A program made the translations under genes and the position numbers. From Pseudomonadota bacterium (GTDB lineage: Bacteria; Pseudomonadota; Gammaproteobacteria; Burkholderiales; Burkholderiaceae_F): DNA of 64,000 bases. The notes below the pieces were generated by a model that was not told where the DNA came from, did not search any database, and saw only the letters and a program-made list of their open reading frames with translations. Shown piece after piece: positions 63,450 to 64,000 of this stretch. The stretch is taken from contig JAKOQB010000041.1 of NCBI GenBank assembly GCA_029778535.1, forward strand, positions 124,001-188,000. The letters are read 5' to 3'. Every line of letters begins with the position of its first letter. The stretch's first letter is position 1.

Positions 63450-64000
<551 letters not shown>

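Overview
The window is a very GC-rich (roughly 70 %), densely packed bacterial chromosome segment. Gene content and protein style (OxyR/KatG, the HoxFUYH soluble hydrogenase, CydP, Atm1-type ABC exporter, AapJQMP, many LysR/TetR regulators, HAD-ECH type fatty-acid oxidation enzyme) point to a betaproteobacterium, most likely of the order Burkholderiales. That placement is inference from family knowledge, not from a marker gene. I saw no rRNA, tRNA, CRISPR array, prophage or insertion sequence.

Layout. 0-2.8 kb: the N-terminus of an OmpR-type response regulator, two small secreted proteins and a CYTH-CHAD protein. 2.8-9.8 kb: a probable reactive-sulfur block made of sulfide:quinone oxidoreductase (SQR), a DUF302 protein, an RND efflux adaptor and pump, a DUF2892 membrane protein, a CsoR/FrmR-family repressor and an HMA-domain protein. 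Both promoters of this block carry a CRP-type palindrome followed by an ATACCCC-type palindrome. 9.8-13.2 kb: a complete cytochrome bd operon (cydP-A-B-X-ybgE), including a 36-residue CydX. 13.2-15.2 kb: a minus-strand spondin / ECF sigma / anti-sigma operon. 15.7-20.8 kb: oxidative-stress genes (katG, a downstream small membrane protein, an Nramp Mn/Fe importer, oxyR). 21.6-26.8 kb: the NAD-reducing [NiFe] hydrogenase hoxFUYHW. 26.8-31.7 kb: an archaic chaperone-usher (Csu-type, spore-coat-U) pilus cluster.

31.7-33.5 kb: class II aldolase plus MtnA, a likely methylthioribose/5-deoxyribose salvage (DHAP shunt) pair. 33.5-42.2 kb: mixed housekeeping and accessory genes (outer-membrane barrel, EamA exporter, DksA/TraR protein, a large acyl-CoA synthetase-GNAT protein, TraB/GumN, PdeM-like phosphoesterase, DODA-type dioxygenase, GST, DoxX, LysR). 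43.3-53.1 kb: a fatty-acid degradation cluster controlled by a TetR regulator with an obvious operator (acyl-CoA dehydrogenase, HAD-ECH fusion, thiolase, enoyl-CoA hydratase, hotdog thioesterase, SGNH hydrolase, SDR). 53.3-57.9 kb: a small Tat-signal protein coupled to an amidase, a 4-hydroxyphenylpyruvate dioxygenase with an in-frame repeat insertion, a VOC protein, a YciA-type thioesterase and an SDR. 58.0-59.8 kb: an Atm1-type exporter. 60.0 kb to the end: an aapJQMP-like polar amino-acid ABC importer, its ATPase cut by the window edge.

Taken together the genes suggest a metabolically flexible organism that can feed electrons from sulfide, H2/NADH and fatty acids into respiration and that has a low-oxygen, inhibitor-resistant terminal oxidase next to its sulfide block. 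The strongest candidate for something under-described is that sulfide block: an RND pump and a CsoR-family repressor with atypical sensor residues, joined to SQR by a repeated two-part promoter architecture and lying directly upstream of cytochrome bd.
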